Assembly: GCA_035048495.1 (NCBI GenBank)
Contig: CM068553.1
Coordinates: 28,792,978 to 28,856,977 of the forward strand
Direction: 5' to 3'
DNA: 64,000 bases
From: Euptelea pleiosperma
Lineage: Eukaryota; Streptophyta; Magnoliopsida; Ranunculales; Eupteleaceae
How positions within the stretch are numbered: position 1 is the first letter of the stretch; each line of letters begins with the position of its first letter. Below, one piece after another: positions 42,621 to 53,526 of the stretch. The position numbers were made by a program, and so were the translations under genes. The notes beneath the pieces are model-generated. The model made no database searches and was not told the origin of the DNA. It saw only the letters and a program-made list of their open reading frames with translations.

Positions 42621-42785
42621 GGGAAGATGAAGTGAGGAAAAGAAGAAGAAGAGAGGTTCTATGTATGAAGTCGACATTTTGAAATCAGAAATAAAATAAT
42701 ATTTCAGATATTTTTGGAGTTTCAGGGAAATTTCGCTCTCAGCAAGTGGGAGAAGAAGGCTTTAGATTTAAATTTTTATTAGACA

Positions 42786-42828
42786 CACGTGCTTTTATAT
42801 TTTTGGGTGAGCCTCGATGATGACGTAA
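42786..42828 (-). promoter_or_regulatory. G-box and TGACG element in ERF promoter
   Basis: CACGTG (42786-42791) and TGACGTAA (42821-42828) lie 260-300 bases upstream of the ERF start. These are cores for bZIP/bHLH and TGA-type factors. Placement is seen; use is inferred. Confidence 0.45.
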
Positions 42829-43085
42829 GTGTCTTAACAAAGCTATGCGCCGTGTCAGCATTTACACTTTGCTTCGTTACTGGCCGTTAATTTTCCTCGC
42901 CGATTTATTTATTTATTTTTATTTTCTCTTGGTATTATTAACGTCGTCCGTCAACCTCCGTGACAATAACTGCTGTTGTTCATTTCATTTATTAGTATTA
43001 AATGTATCAACTGTCAACCTTGGATTAGTCGATCCCACGTAGGACATCTCTAAATTCAGATTCACTGAACCTTGTTTTACCGAAT

Positions 43086-43411
43086 TAGAACTTTGCTGAC
43101 CGCTCACCATATGCCACGTGGCATACTCTTAGAGGATGCTGACTGTATGGATGTTTGGCCAATCCCTATGTCGACTTACAGACCAAAAAAAATAGCCTGA
43201 TTAGTGATTTCAAACCTTTGGATCTTTGTACCATGCTCAAATTCCACGATTCCAACGGTTAAAATCATTAATCGTGCTAATTTTTGGTCTGTATGTCCAT
43301 CTAGCATTGGTACGAACATCCATACCGTCATAATCTCTAAGCATATGACACGTGGCATATATTGTGGATGGTAATTAACTTTATTGACTGGTGGCGGTCA
43401 GCAAAGTTCTA
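43086..43411. mobile_element. G-box MITE copy 1
   Basis: Ends TAGAACTTTGCTGACCGC and, in reverse complement, the same at the right. Long inverted arms share the family core (ATGGATGTTTGG, GATTAGTGATTTC). GCCACGTGGC at 43113-43122 and CACGTG at 43349-43354. It starts ~560 bases upstream of the ERF ATG. Confidence 0.7.
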
Positions 43412-43462
43412 CTCTGTTTAACGTGAGATAAAACAGACAGTTGCCTCGGACGCATAAAAAGG

Positions 43463-43756
43463 AATAAATCTTTGATCAAGGACCACGGTATGAACCACGT
43501 GGCACACTCTTAGAGACTGGTCCATCCCTAAGTGGACCTACTTAGAAAAATTAGCAAGATTAATTATTTCTAACCTTTGGATCTGAGTACCCAAATAATG
43601 CTCGAATCCTACAGTTATAGATAAACCCCATGAAAAAGTCTTTAATCCAATGGTTAAAAATCACAAATCAGGTTCATTTTTGGTACGTAGGTCCAACTAA
43701 GGATGAGATAAACATCCATACGGGTTCATCAGACGTCCACCGTAAAAATGTTACTC
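43463..43756. mobile_element. G-box MITE copy 2, 10-bp TSD
   Basis: CATAAAAAGG at 43453-43462 and 43757-43766 flanks the element, which begins AATAAATCTTTGATCAAGG and ends GTTACTC (GAGTAAC in reverse). A 10-bp duplication fits a Mutator-type origin. The left arm has GAACCACGTGGCAC. Confidence 0.75.
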
Positions 43757-44190
43757 CATAAAAAGGGGCGATGTGGCACATTCTTTTGGTACTATGGATT
43801 CATGAATGAATAATAATGGACGTACACAACAATAATCAGCCTGATTGGTGATCTCTCTAAAAAATGGCTGCGATATCGGCAATGCTACAACCCCATTATT
43901 TTTTAAAACCTTTTAAAAAAATTTAAAAAATATTTTATCTTTCTTTGACTTGAATGCGATAACGGCAATTATAAGGGTCATTTATTCTGCTTATTAAAGA
44001 GCGAAGGCCCTACTCGGGGTACCTCTAAAATCCCCAATATTCTGAAAATGACTTATTATGTTTCTTTTATTTTTATGTTTTTAAGGCGTACTTTAATCTT
44101 TAAACAACTTTTCTTTTTCGCTCAGTTAATGCGTGATGAACTCCTTAGTTAATGATGAAAACGGCCATCTTGTCATGTCATCAAGTCATC

Positions 44191-44507
44191 GTTGATGACG
44201 AACCATATTATGAACCCCGTGGCACTATTAGAGGCTACTGACCATATGGATGTTTGGATCATCTATAGTTGTACGTAACAAAAATCAATATGATTAGTGA
44301 TTTCTAATATTTGGATTTAGTACTACAGATAATGCTTGAAATTCATGGTTTAAAATAAATCATGAAAAATACTCCAATTCAATGGACAAAAATTACTAAT
44401 CCAGATGAATTTTGGCATGTTGGTCCACTTAGAGATAGGCCAAACATCCATACGGTTAGTGGTCTCTAAGATTGTGCCACATGGCTCATAATATGGTCTA
44501 TTATCAA
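44191..44507. mobile_element. G-box MITE copy 3
   Basis: Left arm GTTGATGACGAACCATATTA; right arm ends ATGGTCTATTATCAA. The interior matches the family. Its G-box is decayed (CCCCGTGGCA left, GCCACATGGC right). Confidence 0.6.
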
Positions 44508-44654
44508 TGTTGATGTTTGTTTGTAAAAAAAAATAAAAAAAAAATAAAAAGTTAATAAATGTATCTGTATATACTCATTATTAAAAGAGTTATGAGACAT
44601 TGTCCAAGGGCCATGGACACTATCATGCTCAATGGTGGTGTCGTTTTGTTATTG

Positions 44655-44820
44655 GCCAAATAATGCTGAAAATCCATGGTTAAAAATAAACCATTAAAAA
44701 GGCTAATCCAACGCACAAAAATTACTAATCCAAATGAATTTTGGTATGTAGGGTCCACCTAGAGTTGGGTCAAATATCTATACGGTCAGTAGTTTCTAAG
44801 ATTGTGCCAAGATAATATTC
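44655..44820. mobile_element. G-box MITE copy 4, right half only
   Basis: From CCAAATAATGCTG through AAAAATTACTAATCC and ACGGTCAGTAGTTTCTAAG. The left arm is missing or unrecognisable and the right terminus is truncated after GATTGTGCCA. Confidence 0.5.
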
Positions 44821-44936
44821 GTCATTGGAACTCTTTTTCCCACGTACCAAACAGGCCCTTAGTGAATCTTGAAAACAACTTGGACTCTTTATTGATAATA
44901 GGGTCAGGATCAGGGGACCATCAAAAGTGAACCAAC

Positions 44937-45081
44937 ATGTTCACGTTTCTTCTCGGTTGTGGATCCCTAGAGAATCCAACGGTGGTTAATAGTGCTAAGC
45001 TGGCATTTACTTTTGCAAAAGCAAAACCACCGTTGGATTCTCGACATCCACGGACAAGAAGAAAAATGATCGAACTTGTTC
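44937..45081. repeat. Foldback repeat with GAATCCAACGGTGG arms
   Basis: GAGAATCCAACGGTGGTT (44970 on) pairs with AACCACCGTTGGATTCTC (45025 on). Pairing extends outward through TGTGGAT/ATCCACG and GTTTCTTCTC/AAGAAGAAAAA. About 145 bp. Confidence 0.5.
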
Positions 45082-45472
45082 GTTCACCGTTGGATTCCAG
45101 GGCTACGTGGATACAATGAATTTACTAGTTCAGGTTTGAAAATTGTGATCTGATAAGTTATTGGATTGAATAGGACCTTATCCAGCTGATGTAATAGAGT
45201 TTATATTATTTTTTTGTCGTGTTGCCACCAGATAAGCGTGAGTTTTAAACCTAGGTCTATGGTATAGGCACTCACAATCTTTACCAACTTAGAAAGCTGA
45301 CACCTTCGATTTTATGAAAATTGTTGAAAATCGACCTTCCACGAATCAACAAAAATAACGAGAATAAAAAATAAAAATCATTACACGTACGCAATAGAGA
45401 ATATATATAATATTTGGTAGAATGAAATACCAAAATACCCCCGATACAAGTTATATCCCAATACTATTGATT

Positions 45473-45680
45473 CGAAAAAAAATTCGATAGTCCTAGGGTC
45501 CTTCAAACTTAGAAGGTCCCCTCCCAAAATGTTTGACACGTACCCTTTGTTAACTACGCTTAACCAACTAACCAAGGGTTCAACGTGGGTTGGGTTTAGG
45601 CCTGAACGTACGTATTGACATTTTGGGAGGAGAACTTTCAAAGTTTGAAGGACCTCGGGACTAACGAATCTTTTCTCCTA
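45473..45680. mobile_element. MITE with GGTCCTTCAAAC TIRs
   Basis: Left arm TAGTCCTAGGGTCCTTCAAA...CTCCCAAAATGT and right arm, in reverse complement TAGTCCCGAGGTCCTTCAAA...CTCCCAAAATGT, form ~50-bp TIRs. A CTATTG-like match near both ends is a possible but unproven duplication. Confidence 0.55.
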
Positions 45681-46810
45681 TTGGATTTGTTAGAGTGAAC
45701 ACTAAAATTGGACTCACGTAAAGCTGTGGCTTAATGAACAGTAAAATCTATGCAAAACAGTACTCTCTGTAGAATACAGGATACCCAATTAGGTGATAAC
45801 ATCGCGTGTGCCCTAATTTCGGCAACGTGTTAAGGTGTTAGTGGGCTTCACATACTTTGCAAGAAGTAAGTGTCATAATGACATTTTGACAAATTAAACA
45901 ACATGATTTGGAATATCCAAGGAGTTAAGCTGTGATTGGACCTCCAAAAACTTCCATTAGAAAAAGTCCACTCAAAAACTAATCTTCTACAAATTGGGTT
46001 TTGCTAATTAATAGCTGTTATTGGACCTTTTTAACTCACTTAAAATGTCAAATCTTTGTTTCTTCAGATCTCAAATTGGATAATTACAAATGGAACATCC
46101 AAACAGGACTCTCAAGTCACCAATATTTACAAAAGTCTACCATTAATTATTGTAATCTTGATTTTAAGAAAAATAGTCAATTTTATTTTTTTCCATTTCT
46201 TTTCTTGTGATACCATTGGTCTATATAAGACCCTTGGAAGGAACAAAAAAAAAACGGCCATTATAACAGATTCGGATCTCCCACGTTACGCTATGTATCG
46301 TTATGTAACGGATTCGGATATGAAACATGCATTATGGATTTGGTCTACACGTGCAAAGTTGGGTTTAAATTTTGTTCAAATTGGATCCGACCCAGATCAA
46401 CGGTCTTAACCCATTGATGAGTGCAATTCCAATATGGAATTACAAATAAGAAATTGAATTTTTTTAATTCTTAGATATTCGGCAATCCAAACGCGCCCTA
46501 AGATGTCGGCACAATCAATTTCTCTCTTTGATGGGAATCTTGAAAGCTTCATTATTTCTGCATTCCTAAGCATCCAATTAGTCAACTACATTTAAACACT
46601 TGTCAAAACTCTACAATGATCGACGGACACGATTGTGCAATCTACTTAAATCTCCTGCTACAACTCACACAACATGTGGGCCACTAGTTGAATGGTTATG
46701 ATTTCGCCTTAATAAATCATAGATTAATATTGTTCATTGATCCGGTGATCGAAACTGTTTAATCTACATACTTTTACATCCATAGAATTTTCTCAACCAT
46801 TTGATTAGAT
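45681..46810. other. Intergenic, no gene seen
   Basis: Contains two short open frames at 46001-46409 without domains. No repeat was delimited. Confidence 0.4.
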
Positions 46811-47170
46811 CATTTTGATGACAGAGTGCAATATGAGCCACGTCGCACACTCTTAGAGGACTCTGACCGTATGGATGTTTTTACAAATCCCTAGGTGGAC
46901 CTACAAACCAAAAATCAGCTTTGATTAGTGATTTCAAACCTTTGGATCTTTGTACATCAAATAATAGTCAATAATGCTCAAATTCCCAAAGTTAAAAAAT
47001 CAGCCTATGAAAATAATTCAAATCCAACGCCCAGAAATCACTAATCAGGCTGATTTTTTGTTTGAACTTTGAAGGTCCACCACTCCACCCTAGGGATTGG
47101 CCAAACAATCATACGGTCAGAGTCCTCTAAGAATGCCACGTGGCTTATATAGGGCGCTGTCATCGTCTGT
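46811..47170. mobile_element. G-box MITE copy 5
   Basis: CATTTTGATGACAGAGTGCA at the left; GCCACGTGGCTTATA...GCTGTCATCGTCTGTC at the right. The interior contains the family motifs GATTAGTGATTTC and AATCACTAATCAGGCTGATT as long inverted arms. GCCACGTCGC left, GCCACGTGGC right. Confidence 0.65.
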
Positions 47171-48802
47171 CTTATATTTTGGCGAGGAATCGTGGAAAGA
47201 GACGAGGAGAAATGGATACATCGACCCTGGACAAAAAATTTGTTGGATAAGAGTCATAAATCAAATATAAGATGATTAAGAGAAAGTTGGTGGGACCCGC
47301 CGTCAATTTTTGCTTAGCTTTATAGTTTATATATATGTCGCTTCAAGGAAACATGTCACTTCCTGTTTTGGATTTTTCCGGCCGTTAGCCCTTTATTTTA
47401 CTTGGCTTCTCATTTTTTCAGCTCGGCTTTTTATTAGTCTCCGATCTCTTTTTTTTTTTTTAATTATTACTTAAAAAATATTAACTTCTAGTTAAGTTCG
47501 TTAATTTTTTTTCGCATAAAAATGATAAAAATACAACTTATTAATCAACATAATCCTTTTATACGGTATTCGGTATTCGACCGTCATCGTCGTCAACTCG
47601 TCATCGTCATCATCATACTAACACTCGATATTGTTTTTTTGATATCTTGATGCCCTAGTGACCAACATTCTAGACTCGATTGAGCACCGAAATATGGCTA
47701 GTCGTAGATTTAGAATTAATTAGCCTTACCGGAAAAAAACAATTCGATTTAAAAGCCGTCTTCCACTAACGGTTGATCGAATCAGGCACCTAGCGGCCGG
47801 GAATGATAATGGCAATGTGCAGCTTACTTTAGCCACCAAAAAGGAAAAGAAAATTTCTACCGAGATATGGAGATTCAGCAACATCTACGGACACAACATT
47901 CGATCGAATTCATAGTCGATTCGGCCACTAGCCTCGGCAAAATTCAAATACAACAATTAAAAAGAATAAAAAATAAAAATTTATCGCAATTTGTTTAGTG
48001 ATTTGGGTACGTGTTGCAATGTGAGAGGTGGTAGTTTCAAAAGAAAAAGGAAAAAAGAAAAAAAGGAAAATAAAATAAAATTAAAGAATAGAGCTGAAGC
48101 TAGGGAGCCAAGTCAAAGAATGGTTGGAGCCTTGTTCTTATAAAAAAAAACCTTAACTTTTAATATTAAAATATAATTTAAGGAAAGCAGCTGTTAGAAT
48201 CCTATTTTGCTTTTTCATTCTCATCCCAAATTCTTATTTTAATAATTATTCAATGTATTTTAAAACATTATAGCTAACAAAGCTATTAGATTTGTTTGAA
48301 GATTACGCAGTTTACTCTTTACTGTGTCCTTGTCGGTATTTTCATGATCCTCACATGTCAACCGTTCGATTGAAATCTCTCATCCAACGGTTGTTTTCCT
48401 ACGCTCCTTCAAAATTCAACCATTGAAGTTGATTAATTTTGGTCGTTTTTGACTTTGACCATGAAATATTCTCGCTTTCGTTTTTGGCAAGTTTTCGTGC
48501 GCGCGGCAGCTACGTATTTGACGACCCCTCGTGTGCATCACCGCAAAGCTTGACTTCCATATCGCTCTCTACTAAACGACAAATTCCCTAGTGGGTCCCC
48601 CAAGCTAAATCATAAGAAAATGAATTCCCAAACGTGGTAAATAACTTCACAGAAAGAGCTGCGTTTCTTCCATCCGAAGGATGACGTCCTCCCCATGTCA
48701 AGGTCCACTTGATTCACTGCACACATATCACGAGGACTTATGACCGAAGGAGGAGCACGTTCTCCTCAGGATGACAGCCTCATTTTCAGTAGAGGGATAA
48801 AC
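47171..48802. other. Intergenic AT-rich, no gene seen
   Basis: No ORF over 60 codons. Long A/T tracts near 47450 and 48000-48180. Nothing recognised. Confidence 0.45.
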
Positions 48803-49122
48803 TAAAAGGTTTGACCCCACAATATGAGCCATGTGGCATACTGTTAGAGGACTCTGACTGTGGGTGTTTTGTCAATCCTAGCTGGACCTACTAACCAAAA
48901 ATCATTCGGATCTTTGTACCCCAAATAATGGTCAATAATGCTCAAATTCCCACGGTTAAAACAAACCCATGAAATTAACTCAAATCCAACGCCTAGAAAT
49001 CACTAATCATATTGATTTTTGGTTTGTAGTCCACCTAGGGATTGGCCAAACATCCATTCGGTAAGTGTCCTTTAAGAGTATGGCACATGGCTCATATTGT
49101 GGCTGTCATCAAAATTTTACTC
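48803..49122. mobile_element. G-box MITE copy 6
   Basis: CCCCACAATATGAGCCATGT left; GGCACATGGCTCATATTGTG then GCTGTCATCAAAATTTTACTC right. The right terminus equals that of the element at 39636-39839. Confidence 0.65.
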
Positions 49123-49135
49123 CATGCAGAGCGAC

Positions 49136-49420
49136 GAGCAGATCTTTGATGTCGGACCACAATATGAGCCACGTGTGACACTCTTGGAGACCACTGGCCG
49201 AATGGATGTTTGGCCCATCCTTTAGGGGGACCTACACACAAAAACTAACCCCACGGTTAAAAAGAAACCATGAATTCAACTCTTAGAAATCACTAATCAT
49301 GTTGATTTTTGGTTTGTAGATCCACATAGGAATTGGCCAAACATACATAAGGTCAGTGGTCTATAAGAGTAAGCCACGTGGCTCATAATGTGGTCCGTCA
49401 TCAAAGAAATATGTCTCCTT
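49136..49420. mobile_element. G-box MITE copy 7
   Basis: GAGCAGATCTTTGATGTCGG left; GTGGTCCGTCATCAAAG right. Arms carry GAGCCACGTGTGAC and AAGCCACGTGGCTC. It starts 13 bases after copy 6 ends. Confidence 0.65.
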
Positions 49421-51300
49421 CGTTCTCTTATTATAGATTAATCAATATATGTGGTTGAATCGGAATCCAATCAAAAGATGTGGCTGGATTTTGTACTTGC
49501 TAAAAGTAGTAATAAAACAAAAGATATAAATTTTTTAATTTCCAACCTTACTTTAATATAGTGGACCGGTTAGCATAATATAAAAGGTAGTTAGCTATAT
49601 TCTCTTTTCTTTCCTCCCAACAACACCACCAATCGTTGAAGATAAGACTGAATGATTCCATGTATTGAACACACCATTTTAAATTAATAACTTGATCAAG
49701 AGGTGGGGTCATGATCCAATCACAATAACCTATACATAAATTTCATTAGCGTGTGAAGACGCAGAGTATTATCGCCGTTGGATCGGGTTTGATGATTGGA
49801 TTTTGCTCATCATCAAGCAAATGCAATGTTGGGATGACCATTAACACATGCCCATTAATCTAGATCGTTCATCTAATAATAGATCCGACGAGATGATTTT
49901 AACCTTCCAACTATTTAAACTCTTTTGGATGGTCAAAAACAGACATGGGCCCTCACATTACTAGCCTATCTCTAGATTTTGAGGTCTGCTAGAAGGGGCC
50001 CATGAGATGCTTGGTCTTGATTTGATAAGCTTGTGAACACGTGTACGGTGGAGATCCAATAAGAGCGATCGAAGGTCTTAATGTTCTACACAAAAGGAAA
50101 ATTAGGGTTAAACATCAAATTAGTGACTGAAAATGTGGGATGATCAGAGATTTTCCTTTCGAATAATCTAGTTTTAGCCGACACCCTTCAATTAGGGATG
50201 ATATTAGTGCGCAATTTATCCGTTAAACTAATGTTTTTTGCATTAATTTAATCGAGAACCCGCAGTCCATCATATCGATCTACGATCTTATATTTTGTCG
50301 ACATAAAATTTAAGTTTCGCAACGACGATGATGACGATGAAGACAACGACTGAGATGCAGATGTCGATGATGTAGCTGGCGCGAAAGAGTCCGTCTGATT
50401 ATGAATTAGATATATACATTTAAGCACAAAATGCACTTTAAAGATAAGCTCAGATTAGTAAACAAATTAGTCACTAAGCTGACATGTTGGTTTCTGATTA
50501 CATCATCAAGAATGCGACAAATCAAAATCTAACTGCGTCGATTTTATCTTCGCAGATCTTCTTGAAATCTAGCTAGGGTTAATTCTAGTTTTTAACACTT
50601 TGATTTGTATTTTTCTGATTTAAAATGAATTATTGGTGAATTTCTAAAGTTCTATGCGTGGGTATTCTAGCTGCATTGTAGTTTGGTTCGAACCAGAGTG
50701 AATTTGGTTCGACTTTGAATCCATATTTGGATCCGACTTGGATGCATGATAAGTAATCCAAATCCCAACCATGATCTGTATGGGAATATCCGGTTTGACC
50801 TAAATGTGGGATATGGATTGGATCCACTACAAATGACAAGGCGGTTCATTAAGGACTCGATCCGAATAACTAGTATTAGGATCCAGATGTGACCTGAATC
50901 GGAAGCAGATTAATTTACATGGATCTGTATTCGACCCGTTTTAATTTGGTCTAATATCTCAATGATCCAAACCCATAAAATAGAGGTTTAAATAAGGTCG
51001 AATCCCGGGTCAGGTTCACCCATTTCATGTACTACTTCTAGCCGACCTATATAATTGGCATCAATGTTTTCAAACCCGGACCGGTCATCAAACCGGTTGA
51101 CTGGAAGGTTAGCCTGTTCAGCAGTTCAACCGATTGGTTCAGTTCGAATTTTAAAACATTGGTTGGGATAAGGCTTTGATGATGACGACGAAGATGATCT
51201 TCTAAGCGGGACCCATTTAATCGCTAGTCCTGGATGCATGCCTATATTGCTACAAGTATTAATCCTCTTGTTTATATCTTATCATTTTCTAGGGGTACGT
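49421..51300. other. Intergenic, no gene recognised
   Basis: Contains a 62-codon minus-strand frame (50248-50436) with a serine run and degenerate GGATCC/GGTTCGA-rich sequence near 50680-51150 typical of decayed plant repeats. No supported gene. Confidence 0.4.
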
Positions 51301-51303
51301 ATA

Positions 51304-51633
51304 TATTAAGTCTTTGATGACGGACCACAGTATGAGCCACGTGGAACACTCTCAGAGGCTACTGACCGTATGGATGCTTGGCTTTGTCCCTACCTGGACG
51401 ACCAACATACCAAAAATCTGCTTGATTGGTTATTTCTAACCTTTGGATCTGAGTACCCAAATAATGCTCAAATAAACCCATGAAAAAACTCCAATCCAAT
51501 GGTTGGAAATTAGTAATCAGCCTGATTTTTGGTCTGTAGGTCCACCTAGGGAAGGGTCAAACATCCATAGGGTCAGTGGTCTGTAAGAGTGTGCCACAGG
51601 GCTCATACTTGGTTCGTCATCAAAGATCTACTC
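51304..51633. mobile_element. G-box MITE copy 8
   Basis: TCTTTGATGACGGACCACAG left; reverse complement of the right end gives GAGTAGATCTTTGATGACG, the family terminus. GAGCCACGTGGAAC in the left arm; the right G-box is altered (GTGCCACAGGGC). Confidence 0.7.
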
Positions 51634-51687
51634 ATAGCTATCAGCTCGGCCAAATCACCACCATGTAATAAATTTTTGGTATATTTC

Positions 51688-52006
51688 AGGCTCATATAAG
51701 ATGTTTGGTCCATCCCTAGGTGGACCTACATACCAAAAATAGCCTGATTACTGATTTCAAACCTTTAGGTATTTGCAGCCCAAACATTAATGCGCAAATT
51801 CCAAAGTTAAAAATCAACCCATGAAAACGACTCCAATCCAACGCTTAGAAATCACTAATCAGACTTACTTTTGGCATGTAGGTCCACTTAGGGATGAGCG
51901 GAACATCTATACAGTCAGTGGTATATATCTAAGAGTGTGCCATGTGGCTCATATTGTGGTTGGTCATCAACTTTGCTGACGGACGTCTGTTAGCAAAGAT
52001 CTACTC
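51688..52006. mobile_element. G-box MITE copy 9, left end degraded
   Basis: Retains GGTCCATCCCTAGGTGGACC, AATCACTAATCAGAC and a right arm GCCATGTGGCTCATATTGTG. It ends in a palindrome at 51971-51998 followed by ATCTACTC, the family's terminal bases. Confidence 0.55.
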
Positions 52007-52177
52007 CCTTCGATTAGCCTTGTGCCTGTACTTTTTGATCATTGCTTCATCATGACTTAAGAGTGATTAAAAGCTGATTTTTTTTCCCTAAATATTTCCA
52101 TCTAAAACTTCTCCATTATCTTACAACCTCTCAAACTGACATGCTTATGTGAGACCCCCGTGGAGATGATTCGAGCA

Positions 52178-52397
52178 AGGTTTAAAAACGACCGTTATAA
52201 CGTCATATCAAGTAGTTGGCATTACCTTTATAATTTTTTGAGTTCATTTTTCAATTACGGTTAAATAGTGTGGCCACTATTTTAAAAATTATGACATTTA
52301 TTTTAATGTCATAACATTTTTACCATTAAATATCATATAAGGTAACAAGGTTGTGGCGTTACCGTATGATGGTGTTATAAACATTTTTTTAAACCAT
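52178..52397. mobile_element. MITE with AAGGTTTAAAAACG ends
   Basis: AAGGTTTAAAAACGACCGTT left and TTTTTTTAAACCAT right are imperfect TIRs. The interior mirrors AACGTCAT/TAACGGT-type motifs. Resembles the nested element at 40199-40298. Confidence 0.5.
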
Positions 52398-52760
52398 GAA
52401 TTCAAGGTCAGAATTTTGGTGATGATCTCCATTAGATAATCTCAACTCATTCTGAAATTTTTAATCCTATCAGATGTCGACTTAATTGTAAAATTGATAG
52501 ATTATTTTTTTTTTTGATTTATAATCCACTTTTTGTAATGCCTTGATTTTAATTATTTGTTAATTAATATAGTAATCAATTATTTAAAGTATTCATAATA
52601 ACTTTATTTAAGTTCAATTGTGTTATGTTTGTTGGGTGGGTTTTTAGGACTAATTTAAAAATAGTTTGGGCTCGAAAATAACTCAGTTTGTAACCTAGTT
52701 GATACCTATGGGCCTTGGGTCCATATTTATCTAATTTAAAACTTTTTGAGCTTCTGTTTA
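52398..52760. other. AT-rich spacer, nothing seen
   Basis: No coding or repeat structure was recognised before the LTR-like start at 52761. Confidence 0.4.
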
Positions 52761-53225
52761 TGTCACGCCCCAAAATCCGATCTAAGATAACGACAGATCC
52801 TGAGTCGTATCTCAAGGCACGATGGTTATCTCTACGTTTTTAGGTAGTTGAAACCATAATAATAGTTGTAGCTAAAAGAGGTATACATAATCAAACAATA
52901 AGCAAAATATGTGTATGTCCTAATGTATTTTGATGCTCCCCAGAAAACTCTCAATGTTGTTAGTTAGGTTGTAGTTTTTTAATATCTTATTGTTCTTTCT
53001 GTAAGACATTCCATTTTGGCATGATCTTCTAACTTGGTGATCAACAGTCTTGACCTTCTTTTCTATTGATCGATAAATTATTTAACTTATCTCAATTCTT
53101 AAGATATTCTTAACTAATCGTAGAATCCTATTTAGAATCACCAAGCACTCTTAGATAAGACTTTTAGAACCTAACATAATAATTAGAAAGTCCCATTAAG
53201 CATGCTTTTAATCGCTCATTACACC
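52761..53225 (+). repeat. LTR-like fragment beginning TGTCACGCCCC
   Basis: TGTCACGCCCCAAAATCC is a typical beginning of plant Ty3/gypsy LTRs and resembles the LTRs starting at 53533, 57128 and 63412. No matching end or target duplication was found, so only a fragment is claimed. Confidence 0.4.
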
Positions 53226-53526
53226 TAGAGGTGTAAATTTGGTCCATTGGGCCAGATTTATGGCGAGTCGAGGTTGAAGTGGGTGAGGCTTGGCTAAAAA
53301 TTGTAAGCACGGGCTCCACCTGCGGGCTGGGCCATGCCTAGTTTCAAAAAGTTTTTAAAAAGTTGTTATAGGGAGTGGGGGGGGGGGGGGGGGGCTCCAA
53401 TATGGTTTGGCGGCTGACCTTACAAACCTTCTTAATAGGACGGGCCACAGGCTGAACCTCAAAGCCCAAGCCCGATTCAGATGCTTAGAGGGTCAGGCTG
53501 GGTTGCGGGCCAAATTTTCATCGCTA
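53226..53526. mobile_element. hAT-like MITE with internal G18 tract
   Basis: Left end TAGAGGTGTAAATTTGG and right end, in reverse complement TAGCGATGAAAATTTGG, are TIRs of the common plant TAGnGGTG...TTTGG type. GGGCC-rich arms. No target duplication is visible; the right side abuts the LTR at 53533. An 18-G run lies at 53377-53394. Confidence 0.5.

Noticed and set aside
50248..50436. 62-codon serine-rich minus-strand frame
   Set aside because: The serine run comes from a GACGATGATG-type simple repeat; no domain, promoter or splice context supports a gene.
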